From: an uncultured Clostridia bacterium
GTDB taxonomy: Bacteria > Bacillota > Clostridia > Christensenellales > Borkfalkiaceae
Assembly: GCA_947626575.1 (NCBI GenBank)
Contig: CANQSR010000003.1
Location: 1 to 64,000, forward strand
DNA: 64,000 bases
Direction of reading: 5' to 3'
The notes beneath the pieces were generated by a model, which was not told where the DNA came from, ran no database searches, and saw only the letters and a list, made by a program, of their open reading frames with translations. Each line of letters opens with the position of its first letter. The stretch's first letter is position 1. This document shows positions 45,291-53,496 of the stretch, in pieces. The translations under genes and the position numbers were made by a program.

Positions 45291-45319
45291 TTGACTTTCC
45301 CGATCGTCCCTGATATAAT
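45291..45319 (+). promoter_or_regulatory. Sigma-A promoter of the AraC gene
   Basis: TTGACT (45291-45296), 17 bp, TATAAT (45314-45319) with an extended TGA before it. For the divergent nagB transcript a TATAAT-like box is seen near 45220 on the minus strand, without a convincing -35, as expected for an activated promoter. Confidence 0.8.
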
Positions 45320-45346
45320 TGCTTTGGTGCAAAGAGGTAACAAATT

Positions 45347-46198
45347 ATGAAAAATATCGCATTCATGCCCACGAAAAATAAGAAAATTGAGGTGCAATAC
45401 AAGGTCAAAGCCCTTGAAGAAACCTATTCCATGCACATTCATAACGATTACGAAATCTATATGAGCCTGTGCAATAATAATAAATTCTGCGTCGGGCATA
45501 AGATCTACGACGTGAACAAGAACGACGTCTTTCTCTTCAACAACACGGACGTGCATAAGATCAACGTATCCGACCCCGCGAATTACAGCCGCTACGTCGT
45601 CATGTTCTCCCCCTCTATCTTTTCGGAAGCGGAACCCGAACTTTCCGACCTTTTGCAGTGTTTCGACGGCAAAAACCCCAACTGTTGCCACAAGCTCTCC
45701 CTCTCAGACGAACAGGCGGCGGACTTCCTGTTCATTCTGCGGAAGATGACGGATTGCGAGTGCGAGGGCGTCTCCAACTCCTTCTTGAAACTTCGCCTGT
45801 ATCTTTCGCAACTTCTGCTGCTCGTTCAGGATATCCGCCGCGCCGCGCCCGCCATCGCGTCCGTCTCGGATACCGAAGATCATCGGCTCAACGAGATCAT
45901 GGGCTTCTTGCGCGAACGCTGCACTGATACGATCACCCTTGAAGAGCTGAGCGGAAAATTTTTCCTGAATAAATACTACCTGTGCCGCATGTTCAAGAAC
46001 AAACTCGGCTTCGGCATCGGGGAATACATCGAATCCTGCCGCCTCAGCAAGGCGATCCCCATGCTTCGGGAGGGAATGCCCGTTTCGGCGGTCGCCCGCA
46101 ACACGGGCTTTTGCAGTGACTCCTACTTCATCTCCATCTTCAAAAAATACCTCGGCATGTCGCCGAAAAAATATCTTCGCGGAGGGGCGGAGGCATGA
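45347..46198 (+). CDS. AraC-family transcriptional regulator
   Basis: 283 aa. An N-terminal cupin-like sensor (MHIHNDYEIYMSLC) is followed by a C-terminal AraC double helix-turn-helix (ITLEELSGKFFLNKYYLCRM; VSAVARNTGFCSDSYFISIF; KKYLGMSPKKYL). Being divergent from nagB, it most likely activates the 15-gene glycan operon in response to a sugar. It overlaps the next gene by four bases. Confidence 0.9.
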   Translation: MKNIAFMPTKNKKIEVQYKVKALEETYSMHIHNDYEIYMSLCNNNKFCVGHKIYDVNKNDVFLFNNTDVHKINVSDPANYSRYVVMFSPSIFSEAEPELSDLLQCFDGKNPNCCHKLSLSDEQAADFLFILRKMTDCECEGVSNSFLKLRLYLSQLLLLVQDIRRAAPAIASVSDTEDHRLNEIMGFLRERCTDTITLEELSGKFFLNKYYLCRMFKNKLGFGIGEYIESCRLSKAIPMLREGMPVSAVARNTGFCSDSYFISIFKKYLGMSPKKYLRGGAEA

Positions 46199-47028
46199 CT
46201 TTACGGACGCTCTGTACAAAGATCGGACTGCCTTGCGAAGTCACGGACGCCGTGCTGTCCTGCCCTCCCCTTTGGGGGGAAGCCGCCGTCGCCGCAAAGC
46301 TCTGCAACCCCGCATATCATTCGGAGGGATGGCAGAGCCTCCGCGAAGCCGCAGAGCCCGACCCGTCCGGGTTTCGCGCGCTCGCCGTGCTTCTGCGCAC
46401 CGCCCTGCGCTCCCGCGAACGATACAAAGAAGCAGGGATCAGCGAAGAAGTATTTCTCGATACGATGAAGTGCTTTACGCGGTTTGTCAACGAATATCGT
46501 GAAAGTTACGGTGAATACGGTTTTGACCGCGGTTTTTGGGTGGGCAGGCAGCTATCCCTTCTTTTGTTCCGCTTGGGAGAACTCGAATATGAACGGACGG
46601 AGCGGGACGGAGAACCCGCGCTCGCCATTCATATCCCCTCCGATGCGAACCTCTCGCCCGATGAGACGGAACGTTCGCTCGCCCTTGCAGACGATTTCTT
46701 CCGCGCCCGCTTTCCCTTATATACGCATGCGCCGATGTTCTGCAATTCGTGGCTGCTTTCCCCCGTTCTGCATGCGCTCCTGCCCCCTTCTTCCAAAATT
46801 CTGCGCTTTCAGACACTGTTCGAGATCGTATCCTTCGACGAAGCCGCACAGGACTACAAGCAGTGGGTATTCAAAAACCGGGACCTACCGCCCGAACGGT
46901 TCCCCGAAGATACCTCCCTTCAAAGAGAGATGAAGGCGTTCGTCCTGCACGGCGGGAAAGTCGGATGCGCCCTCGGCGTATTGAAAAAGGACGCCGGATC
47001 CCCTCCGCGTCCCAAAACACGTCGGTAA
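46195..47028 (+). CDS. Acyltransferase-domain protein (NAT_N/GNAT_C type)
   Basis: 277 aa, cytoplasmic. The pattern matches the two-part family annotated as acyltransferase domain-containing protein: a helical N-terminal domain (FLDTMKCFTRFVNEYRESYG, GFDRGFWVGRQLSLLLFRLG) and a GNAT-like C-terminal domain (ALAIHIPSDANLSPDETERS, YTHAPMFCNSWLLSP). Members often neighbour glycoside hydrolase genes, and their substrate is not known to me. Start overlaps the AraC stop (ATGA). Confidence 0.7.
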   Translation: MTLRTLCTKIGLPCEVTDAVLSCPPLWGEAAVAAKLCNPAYHSEGWQSLREAAEPDPSGFRALAVLLRTALRSRERYKEAGISEEVFLDTMKCFTRFVNEYRESYGEYGFDRGFWVGRQLSLLLFRLGELEYERTERDGEPALAIHIPSDANLSPDETERSLALADDFFRARFPLYTHAPMFCNSWLLSPVLHALLPPSSKILRFQTLFEIVSFDEAAQDYKQWVFKNRDLPPERFPEDTSLQREMKAFVLHGGKVGCALGVLKKDAGSPPRPKTRR

Positions 47029-47039
47029 AGCTATTTTGA

Positions 47040-47069
47040 TTGACAGGGTGAAAGCGGATATGGTAAAAT
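47040..47069 (+). promoter_or_regulatory. Promoter of the riboswitch-controlled transcript
   Basis: TTGACA (47040-47045), 18 bp, TAAAAT (47064-47069). Transcript would start near 47076. Confidence 0.7.
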
Positions 47070-47084
47070 AACCTTAAATTAAAT

Positions 47085-47230
47085 CATCCAATGCGAGTCG
47101 CAAAATTATTTGCGGAAAGTAGGGGAAGTACGGTGAAAACCCGTCGCAACAGTCATTACGGTGAAAGTCCGATTGCCTACCCGTTGGAAACACGTTACTT
47201 TTCTCGGGCAATGGAGGAATAAAAGTAGCG
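47085..47230 (+). ncRNA. Probable cobalamin riboswitch aptamer
   Basis: Leader of the DUF4430/ECF-S pair. Conserved elements visible: GGGGAAG (47113-47119), CGGTGAAAACCCG, GTCGCAACAG and a second GGTGAAAGTCC segment, followed by TTGCCTACCC and a possible pairing CGTTACTTTT / AAAAGTAGCG just before the terminator. The downstream transcobalamin-like lipoprotein and vitamin transporter support cobalamin as ligand. Aptamer limits are approximate. Confidence 0.7.
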
Positions 47231-47238
47231 TATTTTTT

Positions 47239-47266
47239 GTGCGCCCGAAAACGGGCGCACTTTTTT
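47239..47266 (+). terminator. Riboswitch expression-platform terminator
   Basis: GTGCGCCCG (47239-47247), AAAA, CGGGCGCAC (47252-47260), TTTTTT. It is 2 bases before the AGGAGG of the next gene, so it must be bypassed for expression. Confidence 0.85.
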
Positions 47267-47280
47267 ATAGGAGGTAACTT

Positions 47281-47733
47281 ATGAAACACACTGTGAGATT
47301 TGTCGCGCTCTTCGTTGCGGCGATCACGGCATTCGCGGGATTGATCCTTTCCGCCTGCGGAGGCAATGACGCAGATGCAACGCTTCTTGAAAGCAGCGAA
47401 ACGCTCGTTGTGATTCAAGCAAACACAACGAGCGGAAGTATGCAAGACGCTATGGCAAAATTCAAGGAGACGGGCGAAATCACCTACGAGGGTTCGGAGA
47501 GCGAATATGGGTTTTATCTTACGTCGGTCAACGGCTACACCCCCGACGCTTCGAAAAACGAATTTTGGGCCGTCTATACCACGCTGGGAGAATATGAGGG
47601 CATCCCCTATTCGAGCGCGGAATACGGCATTTACGATTATAAAGGCGCCTCGTGCGCAAGCGCCTCTTACGGGATATCGGGACTGCCGATGGTGGAAGGA
47701 TATCTCTATATTCTGACGATTTCGACGTATTGA
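47281..47733 (+). CDS. DUF4430 (transcobalamin-like) surface lipoprotein
   Basis: 150 aa with lipobox cysteine C26 (LILSACGG). The mature domain has the DUF4430 pattern (YGFYLTSVNGYTPDASKNEF, then WAVYTT and a closing VEGYLYILTI). DUF4430 corresponds to the C-terminal domain of transcobalamin, so it may capture cobalamin or a related corrinoid outside the cell. AGGAGG is 7 bases before the ATG. Its TGA overlaps the start of the transporter gene. Confidence 0.8.
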   Translation: MKHTVRFVALFVAAITAFAGLILSACGGNDADATLLESSETLVVIQANTTSGSMQDAMAKFKETGEITYEGSESEYGFYLTSVNGYTPDASKNEFWAVYTTLGEYEGIPYSSAEYGIYDYKGASCASASYGISGLPMVEGYLYILTISTY

Positions 47734-48419
47734 TGAACGCAAAGAAAATCGCGGTGTGCGCGGTGATGGTCGCGCTATTGATTGCCGTACAGTTTACATT
47801 AAGTTTTGTATCCGGGGTAGAGCTTGTAACCGTGCTCCTGCTCTGCTTTTGCTATACCTTCGGCGTAGCCTGCGGAATGCTTGTCGCCACCGCATTTTCT
47901 TTGATCCGCTGTCTTTTGTTTGGCTTCATGCCGAACGTCGTTTTGCTCTATCTCATCTATTACAACTTATTCGCGCTTCTGTTCGGAAGTTTGAGAAAGC
48001 ATAAACTTCCCGTTTGGGTATGCCCCATCTTGCTTGCTCTGCTCGCGGGGGGAAGCGCCTACTTTGCGATTGCGGGAATCCCAATCAGCATCTTATATCA
48101 AAACAAGATCCGCATCATGTTTTGGATCCTGTTCGGGATCGCCGCGGCGCTACTTCTCTCCTATATCGTCCTCATTGTATGCCATAAAAAAAGCAAGGAG
48201 CTCGCTTCGGTCACGGCCCTTGCTGCGTTTTGCACGGTATTGTTTACATTGCTCGATGATGTCATCAGCCCGCTCATCCTCGGCTACGGGATGGAAGCAG
48301 CACTTGCGTATTTCTACACGAGCTTCCTTGCCATGCTGCCGCAGACGATCTGCGCTTCCGTCAGCGTTTTCCTACTGTTTCATCCGATCAAGCACGTTTT
48401 AAGTAAAATAAGATTATAA
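47733..48419 (+). CDS. ECF-transporter S component, probably for cobalamin
   Basis: 228-aa integral membrane protein with about six hydrophobic segments. It has the S-component N-terminal pattern (AVCAVMVALLIAVQFTLSFV) and the inner YTFGVACGMLVATAFSLIR. Specificity for cobalamin is inferred from the riboswitch and the DUF4430 partner. It would need the shared EcfA/EcfT module from elsewhere in the genome. Start at 47733 is chosen for the TGATG overlap; the longer ORF from 47652 overlaps the lipoprotein. Confidence 0.8.
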   Translation: MNAKKIAVCAVMVALLIAVQFTLSFVSGVELVTVLLLCFCYTFGVACGMLVATAFSLIRCLLFGFMPNVVLLYLIYYNLFALLFGSLRKHKLPVWVCPILLALLAGGSAYFAIAGIPISILYQNKIRIMFWILFGIAAALLLSYIVLIVCHKKSKELASVTALAAFCTVLFTLLDDVISPLILGYGMEAALAYFYTSFLAMLPQTICASVSVFLLFHPIKHVLSKIRL

Positions 48420-48555
48420 CAGAAAAAATTTCATAAACCATCCCGATTTCAGCTTCTGTTGATGCGGTCCATAGGCGTTGAAAATGAGAAAATCGTGCGA
48501 ATGTTCGACGAATTTCCTCGCCGAAAAAATTTTTTAAGAAAAACGGTTTTTTCTA

Positions 48556-48584
48556 TTTACAAACGCGGATTTTTGTTATATAAT
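48556..48584 (+). promoter_or_regulatory. Orphan sigma-A promoter
   Basis: TTTACA (48556-48561), 17 bp, TATAAT (48579-48584). It is followed by GGAGG (48604-48608) and ATG at 48619, but the frame closes after 23 codons. Nothing else is recognised in 48420-48555. Confidence 0.6.
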
Positions 48585-48618
48585 ACAGAAAAACCGATTT
48601 CATGGAGGAATCCGCGGG

Positions 48619-48690
48619 ATGAAAAAACGCATCGGCAGGTCTCAATTTTACGATCATGACCGCTCCTCCCTCTCGACGGACTGCGTGTAG
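48619..48690 (+). CDS. 23-codon ORF or truncated gene start
   Basis: ATG 11 bases behind GGAGG and below a good promoter; encodes MKKRIGRSQFYDHDRSSLST... and stops at 48690. Its 3' half is antisense to the end of the GxGYxYP-LacI gene. It could be a real micropeptide, a gene cut off by a rearrangement, or only the leader of an antisense RNA. Confidence 0.3.
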   Translation: MKKRIGRSQFYDHDRSSLSTDCV

Positions 48691-51125
48691 ACGGGGTCGG
48701 AATGCAATAGCACGTTGCGCCGCCCGCCGTCGTCCTCGATCTCGTCGATGAGCATACCCGTGGCCGTGCGCCCGATGACGGCGTAATCCTGCTCCGCGTA
48801 ACTGAGCGCGGGCGTGAAACTGCCGTGCTGCATGGACCTGCCGAGCGAGAATACGCCGACGTCGCACCCGATCCTAAGGCCCGCCTCGGCCGCCGCGCGG
48901 TAGACGCCGGCGGCGATGTGTTCGTTCGCCGTGATGAAGAGCGTATCGCGCGCCATGACCTTCTGCGCGATGGCGTACCCCTCCTCTTCCGAACTGTTCT
49001 TGCTCTCGAATACGTGGGCGGCAGGGTCGATGCCCGCTTCGGCGCACACCTTGGAAAAGCCGCTCTCGCGGTCGCGGGAGATGGTCAGCCGCCTGTCGCT
49101 GTTGATGAGATACACCGTCTTGTAGCGCGGGGCGAGCGTGCGGCCGACTTCCTCCACGAGGGCGACGTTATCGATATCCACCGAGCGGAATTCGAGATTC
49201 TCGTCGATGTGACCGATGACGACGCAGGAAATGCTGTCATGTTCGATCTGTTTGAGGCGTTCGTCATCGATACAGGGCGCCATGAGGACGGCGCCGTCGA
49301 TGGGCGCCCTGCCGTGGCGGAGCTTCTCGGCGAGTTTGGCGCCGTCGGGATGATAGTAGACGAGGAGGGAATACCCGCGCTCGGCGGCCTCCCTGAGGCA
49401 GGCGATGATGAGTTTGGAATAGAACGTGCGCTCCAAGTCCTCGTTGCTCTCCAAGATGAGCGCAACGATGTTGGCCTTCCTGCTCGAAAGGCCGGAGGCA
49501 TAGAAGTTGGGGTGGAAGTTGAGTTCCTTGCACGCTTCGAGTACCTTCTTGCGGATCTCCTCGCTCACGAAACGCTTACCGGAGAGGACGTTGGAGACGG
49601 TGGACTTTGCCACCTGCGCCCGTTCGGCGACGTCCATGATCTTGACGGTGCGGCGGAACTTGCCGAGATTGCGCTTGACGAGTTCGATGAGTTCATCCGC
49701 ATACACCAGCTCGATGTGTTCGCCTAACCCCGCAACGACGTAATCGAGGGCACCCATGTCGATGGTCCACGGGTGTACGTTGATGACAGTGTACCCCTCT
49801 TCGCTGTCCGGCGCGACCTGCCGCGCGTTGATCTTGTCGATGAAGGCGTCGAGGAATTCCTTGGTCGCGCGGCCGGGCTTGTCGCTCGGATGCCACAGCG
49901 AATAGCGCACGGAGATGAAGGGCTTGTTATCCGACCAGAAGATCTTGCCGCGTCCGCCGCGGTAGTGGTCGGGGTCGAGTTCCCAGATGCCCCCCGCGAT
50001 GTTCTCATAGCGCGTGAACGCCGCAAGGCGGTCCGAGACGAGCTTCCTATCCTCGGTGAGGTAGACGTTATCGAGCATACACAGCACCTTTTGGTCGGAA
50101 TCGGCCATGGCGCGCGCCGTGAGGGCGGCGAAGCCGTCGAGATGCTCGCGCGGATAGGAGAGGCAGTTGGCGTACCCCACGCCCGAAACGCCGCTGATGA
50201 AGTAATCCATCTTGACGCCGCCGTAAATGCGTTCGGCCGCCGCGGGGCAGAGCTGTTGCAAAGAGGGCGAGAACGTCCAATTCATCTTGTAATCGGAGCG
50301 GCTCCGCTGGCGTTGGCCGAAGATGCCCTCCGTGGCGAAATCGCGCTCCAACCACTGCACGTTGTCGCCGTCGCTGACGACGATGGCCACATAGTGCTTG
50401 TTCTCCGCGACGGGCGCGCGGCGGGTGCGCTGGCGCAGCTTGTGCGGCGAGACGCCGAAATAGCTGTGGTTGCACGACCAATCCGTGGGGATGGCGAACT
50501 TCCCCGCGCGGGAGATGTCCTCGATGAAGGGGATCTCGTTATCGTTCCACCCATAGACGGGGGCGTTGGGTTCCAGCCACGCGAGGACTTCGGCGCGGAA
50601 GGCCCGCTCCTCCTCGTTCTCCGCGGTGAAGATGCACGCCCAGCGGTTCGCGATGGCGAAATCGCGGAGCATAAGGCGGAAATTCCCCTCCCGCACCACC
50701 TGATGCACGAGGGCCGTGCGCGAAAGACGGTCCTTGACCTCCGTCCAGACGGCGCGCTGGCGTTGGGCGCGGGTCCCCGTCACGTGCGCCAAATCGCGCA
50801 CGGTGGGAAGCCCGATGGCGTTGACGCGCGCTTCCAGCGTCCGCGGGACGCCGAGGTCGTCGCCCGCCGCCGAGAGCATACAGGCAAGGTTGATGCCGAT
50901 GTCGTTGGGCGCGAGGTCATAGACCGCCGCCCCCGAAAATTCCGAGAGATAGGTCGCGAGGAGCATCCAGAGATCGGCCTCCGTCGCCTCCTCCGTGAGA
51001 TACTCCCTGTAATTGTCCGTGTCGATGAACACTTTGTAGCCCTTGCGGTTGAGGATGCCCTGCACGAACTGCGCCAGAGCCTGTTCATCCTCGCGCATCT
51101 TGCTTTGTGAAAGTACGTAGACCAT
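48654..51125 (-). CDS. GxGYxYP-domain protein fused to a LacI-type regulator
   Basis: 823 aa in one open frame, no signal peptide. Residues 1-490 match the GxGYxYP family: HYVAIVVSDGDNVQW (245-258) and the name-giving motif, here SGVGYANCLSYP (314-325). At 494 a complete LacI protein starts: helix-turn-helix (VKIMDVAERAQVAKSTVSNV), hinge, then a sugar-sensor domain to the end. LacI proteins normally begin with the helix-turn-helix. An internal ATG at MDVAERA has no ribosome site. Gap to the upstream DUF4965 gene is 3 bases. It may regulate its own operon; the first half could sense or process the inducer. Confidence 0.8.
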   Translation of the reverse strand: MVYVLSQSKMREDEQALAQFVQGILNRKGYKVFIDTDNYREYLTEEATEADLWMLLATYLSEFSGAAVYDLAPNDIGINLACMLSAAGDDLGVPRTLEARVNAIGLPTVRDLAHVTGTRAQRQRAVWTEVKDRLSRTALVHQVVREGNFRLMLRDFAIANRWACIFTAENEEERAFRAEVLAWLEPNAPVYGWNDNEIPFIEDISRAGKFAIPTDWSCNHSYFGVSPHKLRQRTRRAPVAENKHYVAIVVSDGDNVQWLERDFATEGIFGQRQRSRSDYKMNWTFSPSLQQLCPAAAERIYGGVKMDYFISGVSGVGYANCLSYPREHLDGFAALTARAMADSDQKVLCMLDNVYLTEDRKLVSDRLAAFTRYENIAGGIWELDPDHYRGGRGKIFWSDNKPFISVRYSLWHPSDKPGRATKEFLDAFIDKINARQVAPDSEEGYTVINVHPWTIDMGALDYVVAGLGEHIELVYADELIELVKRNLGKFRRTVKIMDVAERAQVAKSTVSNVLSGKRFVSEEIRKKVLEACKELNFHPNFYASGLSSRKANIVALILESNEDLERTFYSKLIIACLREAAERGYSLLVYYHPDGAKLAEKLRHGRAPIDGAVLMAPCIDDERLKQIEHDSISCVVIGHIDENLEFRSVDIDNVALVEEVGRTLAPRYKTVYLINSDRRLTISRDRESGFSKVCAEAGIDPAAHVFESKNSSEEEGYAIAQKVMARDTLFITANEHIAAGVYRAAAEAGLRIGCDVGVFSLGRSMQHGSFTPALSYAEQDYAVIGRTATGMLIDEIEDDGGRRNVLLHSDPVYTQSVEREERS

Positions 51126-51128
51126 CGT

Positions 51129-53141
51129 TTATTTTCCTCTGTAAAATGCTTCGAGCAGAACGGCAAAACAGCCGCCCTGCACCGTTCTGTTCATGAATCC
51201 CATCGTCCTGCCCGTGACCGTATCATACCAATCCGAGAAGGGGATGCGGTCGGGCGCCTCGCAAAGATACTTCTCCACGGGGGCGAGCATCGCGCGCTTC
51301 TTTTGGGGATCGCCGCAAAGCGCGGCCGTCCACACGATCCAATCGGACTTGGTGTACGCCGCGCGCCCGTCGAGCGGCGTGCCGTATCTGTTCATCCGCG
51401 CAAGATACGCATCCGCCTCGCGCTCGCACAGCGACTGCGGGAACAGCCCCAAGCCGAGAACTTTATCGAAGAGCAAGTTGTATTTGAGGCTGTAACCGTC
51501 GCCGTCCCATACGAGCGGAAGCTGGCCGCGCCCCTCCGCCTGCGCGCAGATCTCTGCGGCAAATTTTTCCGCTATGGCGCGATAGGTGGCACCCATGTCC
51601 GCGTTCCCCGTCTCAAAACACAGCGAAGCAAAGCACGCGAGCGCGACCGCCGCCTTGATGGAAAGGTTGAGATTGTTGCCGAGATGCCCCGCAAAGTCGT
51701 CGGTGCAGAGCTGTTTGAAGGGCCGCAGGCCGTGCGCGGCGAGGTACTCCGCCCAGCGGGAAATGAGGCCGAAATACTTGCGCACGAGCGCAAGGTCGCC
51801 GTCCGCACGGCGGCACGCCTCCATCAGGATGAGAACGTTCGCGCTCTCCTCCACGGGCATCTGGTTTTCGAAGCTGTAAACCGCGTTTCCGTCCGGCAGC
51901 AGCCAGAAGGGGAAGCGCGTCTCCCGCCCGTCGCACGCGATGAGTCCCTTCACGCGCGGGTCGGCGTCGTCCCACTTGGTGCCGTAGACCTGCCCCGTGC
52001 AGTGGGGGTAAGTCCCCGCGTCGTGCGGGGCGAACGGGAAGGGCCATGCGGGCAGGCTCGCAAAGTGCAGGATGGGGCGGAGCATCCCGCGTACCAATTC
52101 GGGCGCATACAGGAGATAGAGCGGCGCCGAGGGATAGCTGACGTCCACCGTGGCGATGCACCCGTTGGAACGGCATTCCTTGGAGAGGAAGAGCGGCCCG
52201 TCCGGCCCGCCGATGAGCTTGTGCGCGCCCACCGACTGCCTGAGCGCGGCGCACAGGATGCGGTAGCCCGTCTCTCCCAAATCCGCCGAACGCGCCCTGA
52301 GGTCCGCATCGAAGGCGGCGAGCTTGGCGGCTACTTTGGGTTCCTCCCGCCACGCCTCCTCGATGGCCTCGAACACGGTGTGCGTCTGCATGTAGTAACC
52401 CTTGCGGATCTCGCCGAAATAATCAATGCTCCCCGTGTCGTCGAAGGCGATGGTGAAGAACCCCTGTTTTTCACGGGAAGATGCCGCCGCGAAGCGGTCT
52501 CCTTCGGACATGGGGTCCCCGTCGGGTGCGGGGTCCTCTCCGCCGCGAAGCCATTCGCCCAATGCGGCGGCGCCTACATAGAAGGCGCGCCGCCCCGTGA
52601 TGTAGTAATATCCTTGGTCGGCGCCGTAGTCGTCGCAATCGTTGGAGAGGCGCAACTGCCGCGCCAGCCCCACCACCGCGCTCTCGACGCCCGCGTGTGC
52701 GATGACGCCCCCGCGCATCCTGCGGCAGGGGCAATCGTCGTTGCGGGCGATCTCCTCTCCGGCGGCGAACTGAACTTCGACGTCCTCCGCGCCCTCTACC
52801 TCATATTTGAGGTAACAGACGGGCTGCGAAAGAAGCGAAAGATCGTCGGGGACGAGCGGCGAGACGAAGCTGACGCGCAACGTCGCCTTGCCCGCGCGGA
52901 AGGTGTAGTCGGTGGTGAACGCCGAGACGGAGAGTTGCGTCTGCTCCGCCCGTGCGACCCCTTCGGGTGTGCCGAGGAACGCATACGGAGTCCCGCCGAC
53001 GCGCACGACGCCATAGATGCGCTTGGCCGCGCCCGACCAGTGCATGACGTCGGCCTCGTTGAGGACGTCGCGCTTTGCCCAAAAGGAAAAATACGGGTCT
53101 TTGACGAACAAGGGATAGGCGGGCAATAACCGTTCTGCCAT
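51129..53141 (-). CDS. DUF4965/glutaminase-A-like family protein
   Basis: 670 aa, cytoplasmic (no signal). The layout matches the DUF5127-DUF4965-DUF1793 family: PLFVKDPYFSFWAKRDVLNE at the start, WSGAAKRIYG, then an alpha/alpha-barrel with DVSYPSAPLYLLYAPELVRG, YPHCTGQVYG, DDFAGHLGNNLNLSIKA and the C-terminal TKSDWIVWTAAL. Fungal relatives were called glutaminase A, but bacterial members sit in glycan loci and may be glycosidases. AAGGAG precedes the ATG. First gene of a two-gene operon with the GxGYxYP-LacI fusion. Confidence 0.8.
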   Translation of the reverse strand: MAERLLPAYPLFVKDPYFSFWAKRDVLNEADVMHWSGAAKRIYGVVRVGGTPYAFLGTPEGVARAEQTQLSVSAFTTDYTFRAGKATLRVSFVSPLVPDDLSLLSQPVCYLKYEVEGAEDVEVQFAAGEEIARNDDCPCRRMRGGVIAHAGVESAVVGLARQLRLSNDCDDYGADQGYYYITGRRAFYVGAAALGEWLRGGEDPAPDGDPMSEGDRFAAASSREKQGFFTIAFDDTGSIDYFGEIRKGYYMQTHTVFEAIEEAWREEPKVAAKLAAFDADLRARSADLGETGYRILCAALRQSVGAHKLIGGPDGPLFLSKECRSNGCIATVDVSYPSAPLYLLYAPELVRGMLRPILHFASLPAWPFPFAPHDAGTYPHCTGQVYGTKWDDADPRVKGLIACDGRETRFPFWLLPDGNAVYSFENQMPVEESANVLILMEACRRADGDLALVRKYFGLISRWAEYLAAHGLRPFKQLCTDDFAGHLGNNLNLSIKAAVALACFASLCFETGNADMGATYRAIAEKFAAEICAQAEGRGQLPLVWDGDGYSLKYNLLFDKVLGLGLFPQSLCEREADAYLARMNRYGTPLDGRAAYTKSDWIVWTAALCGDPQKKRAMLAPVEKYLCEAPDRIPFSDWYDTVTGRTMGFMNRTVQGGCFAVLLEAFYRGK

Positions 53142-53197
53142 TTCTTCTCCTTTTTAGTGCAACTGTATCTTGCAGCTAACATTGTTCATTTTTTAAC

Positions 53198-53226
53198 ATT
53201 TTATCATATGTTGGAGAAAACGTCAA
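53198..53226 (-). promoter_or_regulatory. Promoter of the DUF4965 / GxGYxYP-LacI operon
   Basis: Minus strand TTGACG (53226-53221), 17 bp, TAAAAT (53203-53198). Two direct TAACATT repeats at 53177-53183 and 53194-53200 (17 bp apart, one over the -10 box) are operator candidates for the fused LacI domain. Confidence 0.75.
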
Positions 53227-53404
53227 CAAACTTGAACAGAAAAAACGGTTTTCCGCGGAAATATTTTGTTCGGGTCGGATTTTTTTGTTTTTTCGCCCCT
53301 CCCATCCCCACCGCCCCTCCCCGCCCGTAAAAACAAGTTTTCCAAACCGTCTCCCGCGGGGATACGGGGATGGTCATCTCAGAACATACGAAAACAACAT
53401 GAGA

Positions 53405-53430
53405 ACGGGGAGAGCAACCGCTCTCCCCGT
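53405..53430. terminator. Hairpin downstream of the YhcG gene
   Basis: Perfect 11-bp arms ACGGGGAGAGC / GCTCTCCCCGT with AACC loop, 66 bases beyond the end of the minus-strand yhcG. No U-run follows. The rest of 53227-53496 shows only C-rich low-complexity sequence. Confidence 0.5.
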
Positions 53431-53496
53431 ACGAATATTTCACCCCTTTCCTTTGATTTTTTCGATTTCCCAGAACATGGCCTTTGAAGAATTGAA

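Noticed and set aside
45185..45691. N-terminal extension of NagB
   Set aside because: The extra residues are antisense to the AraC gene and NagB motifs begin after the ATG at 45184.
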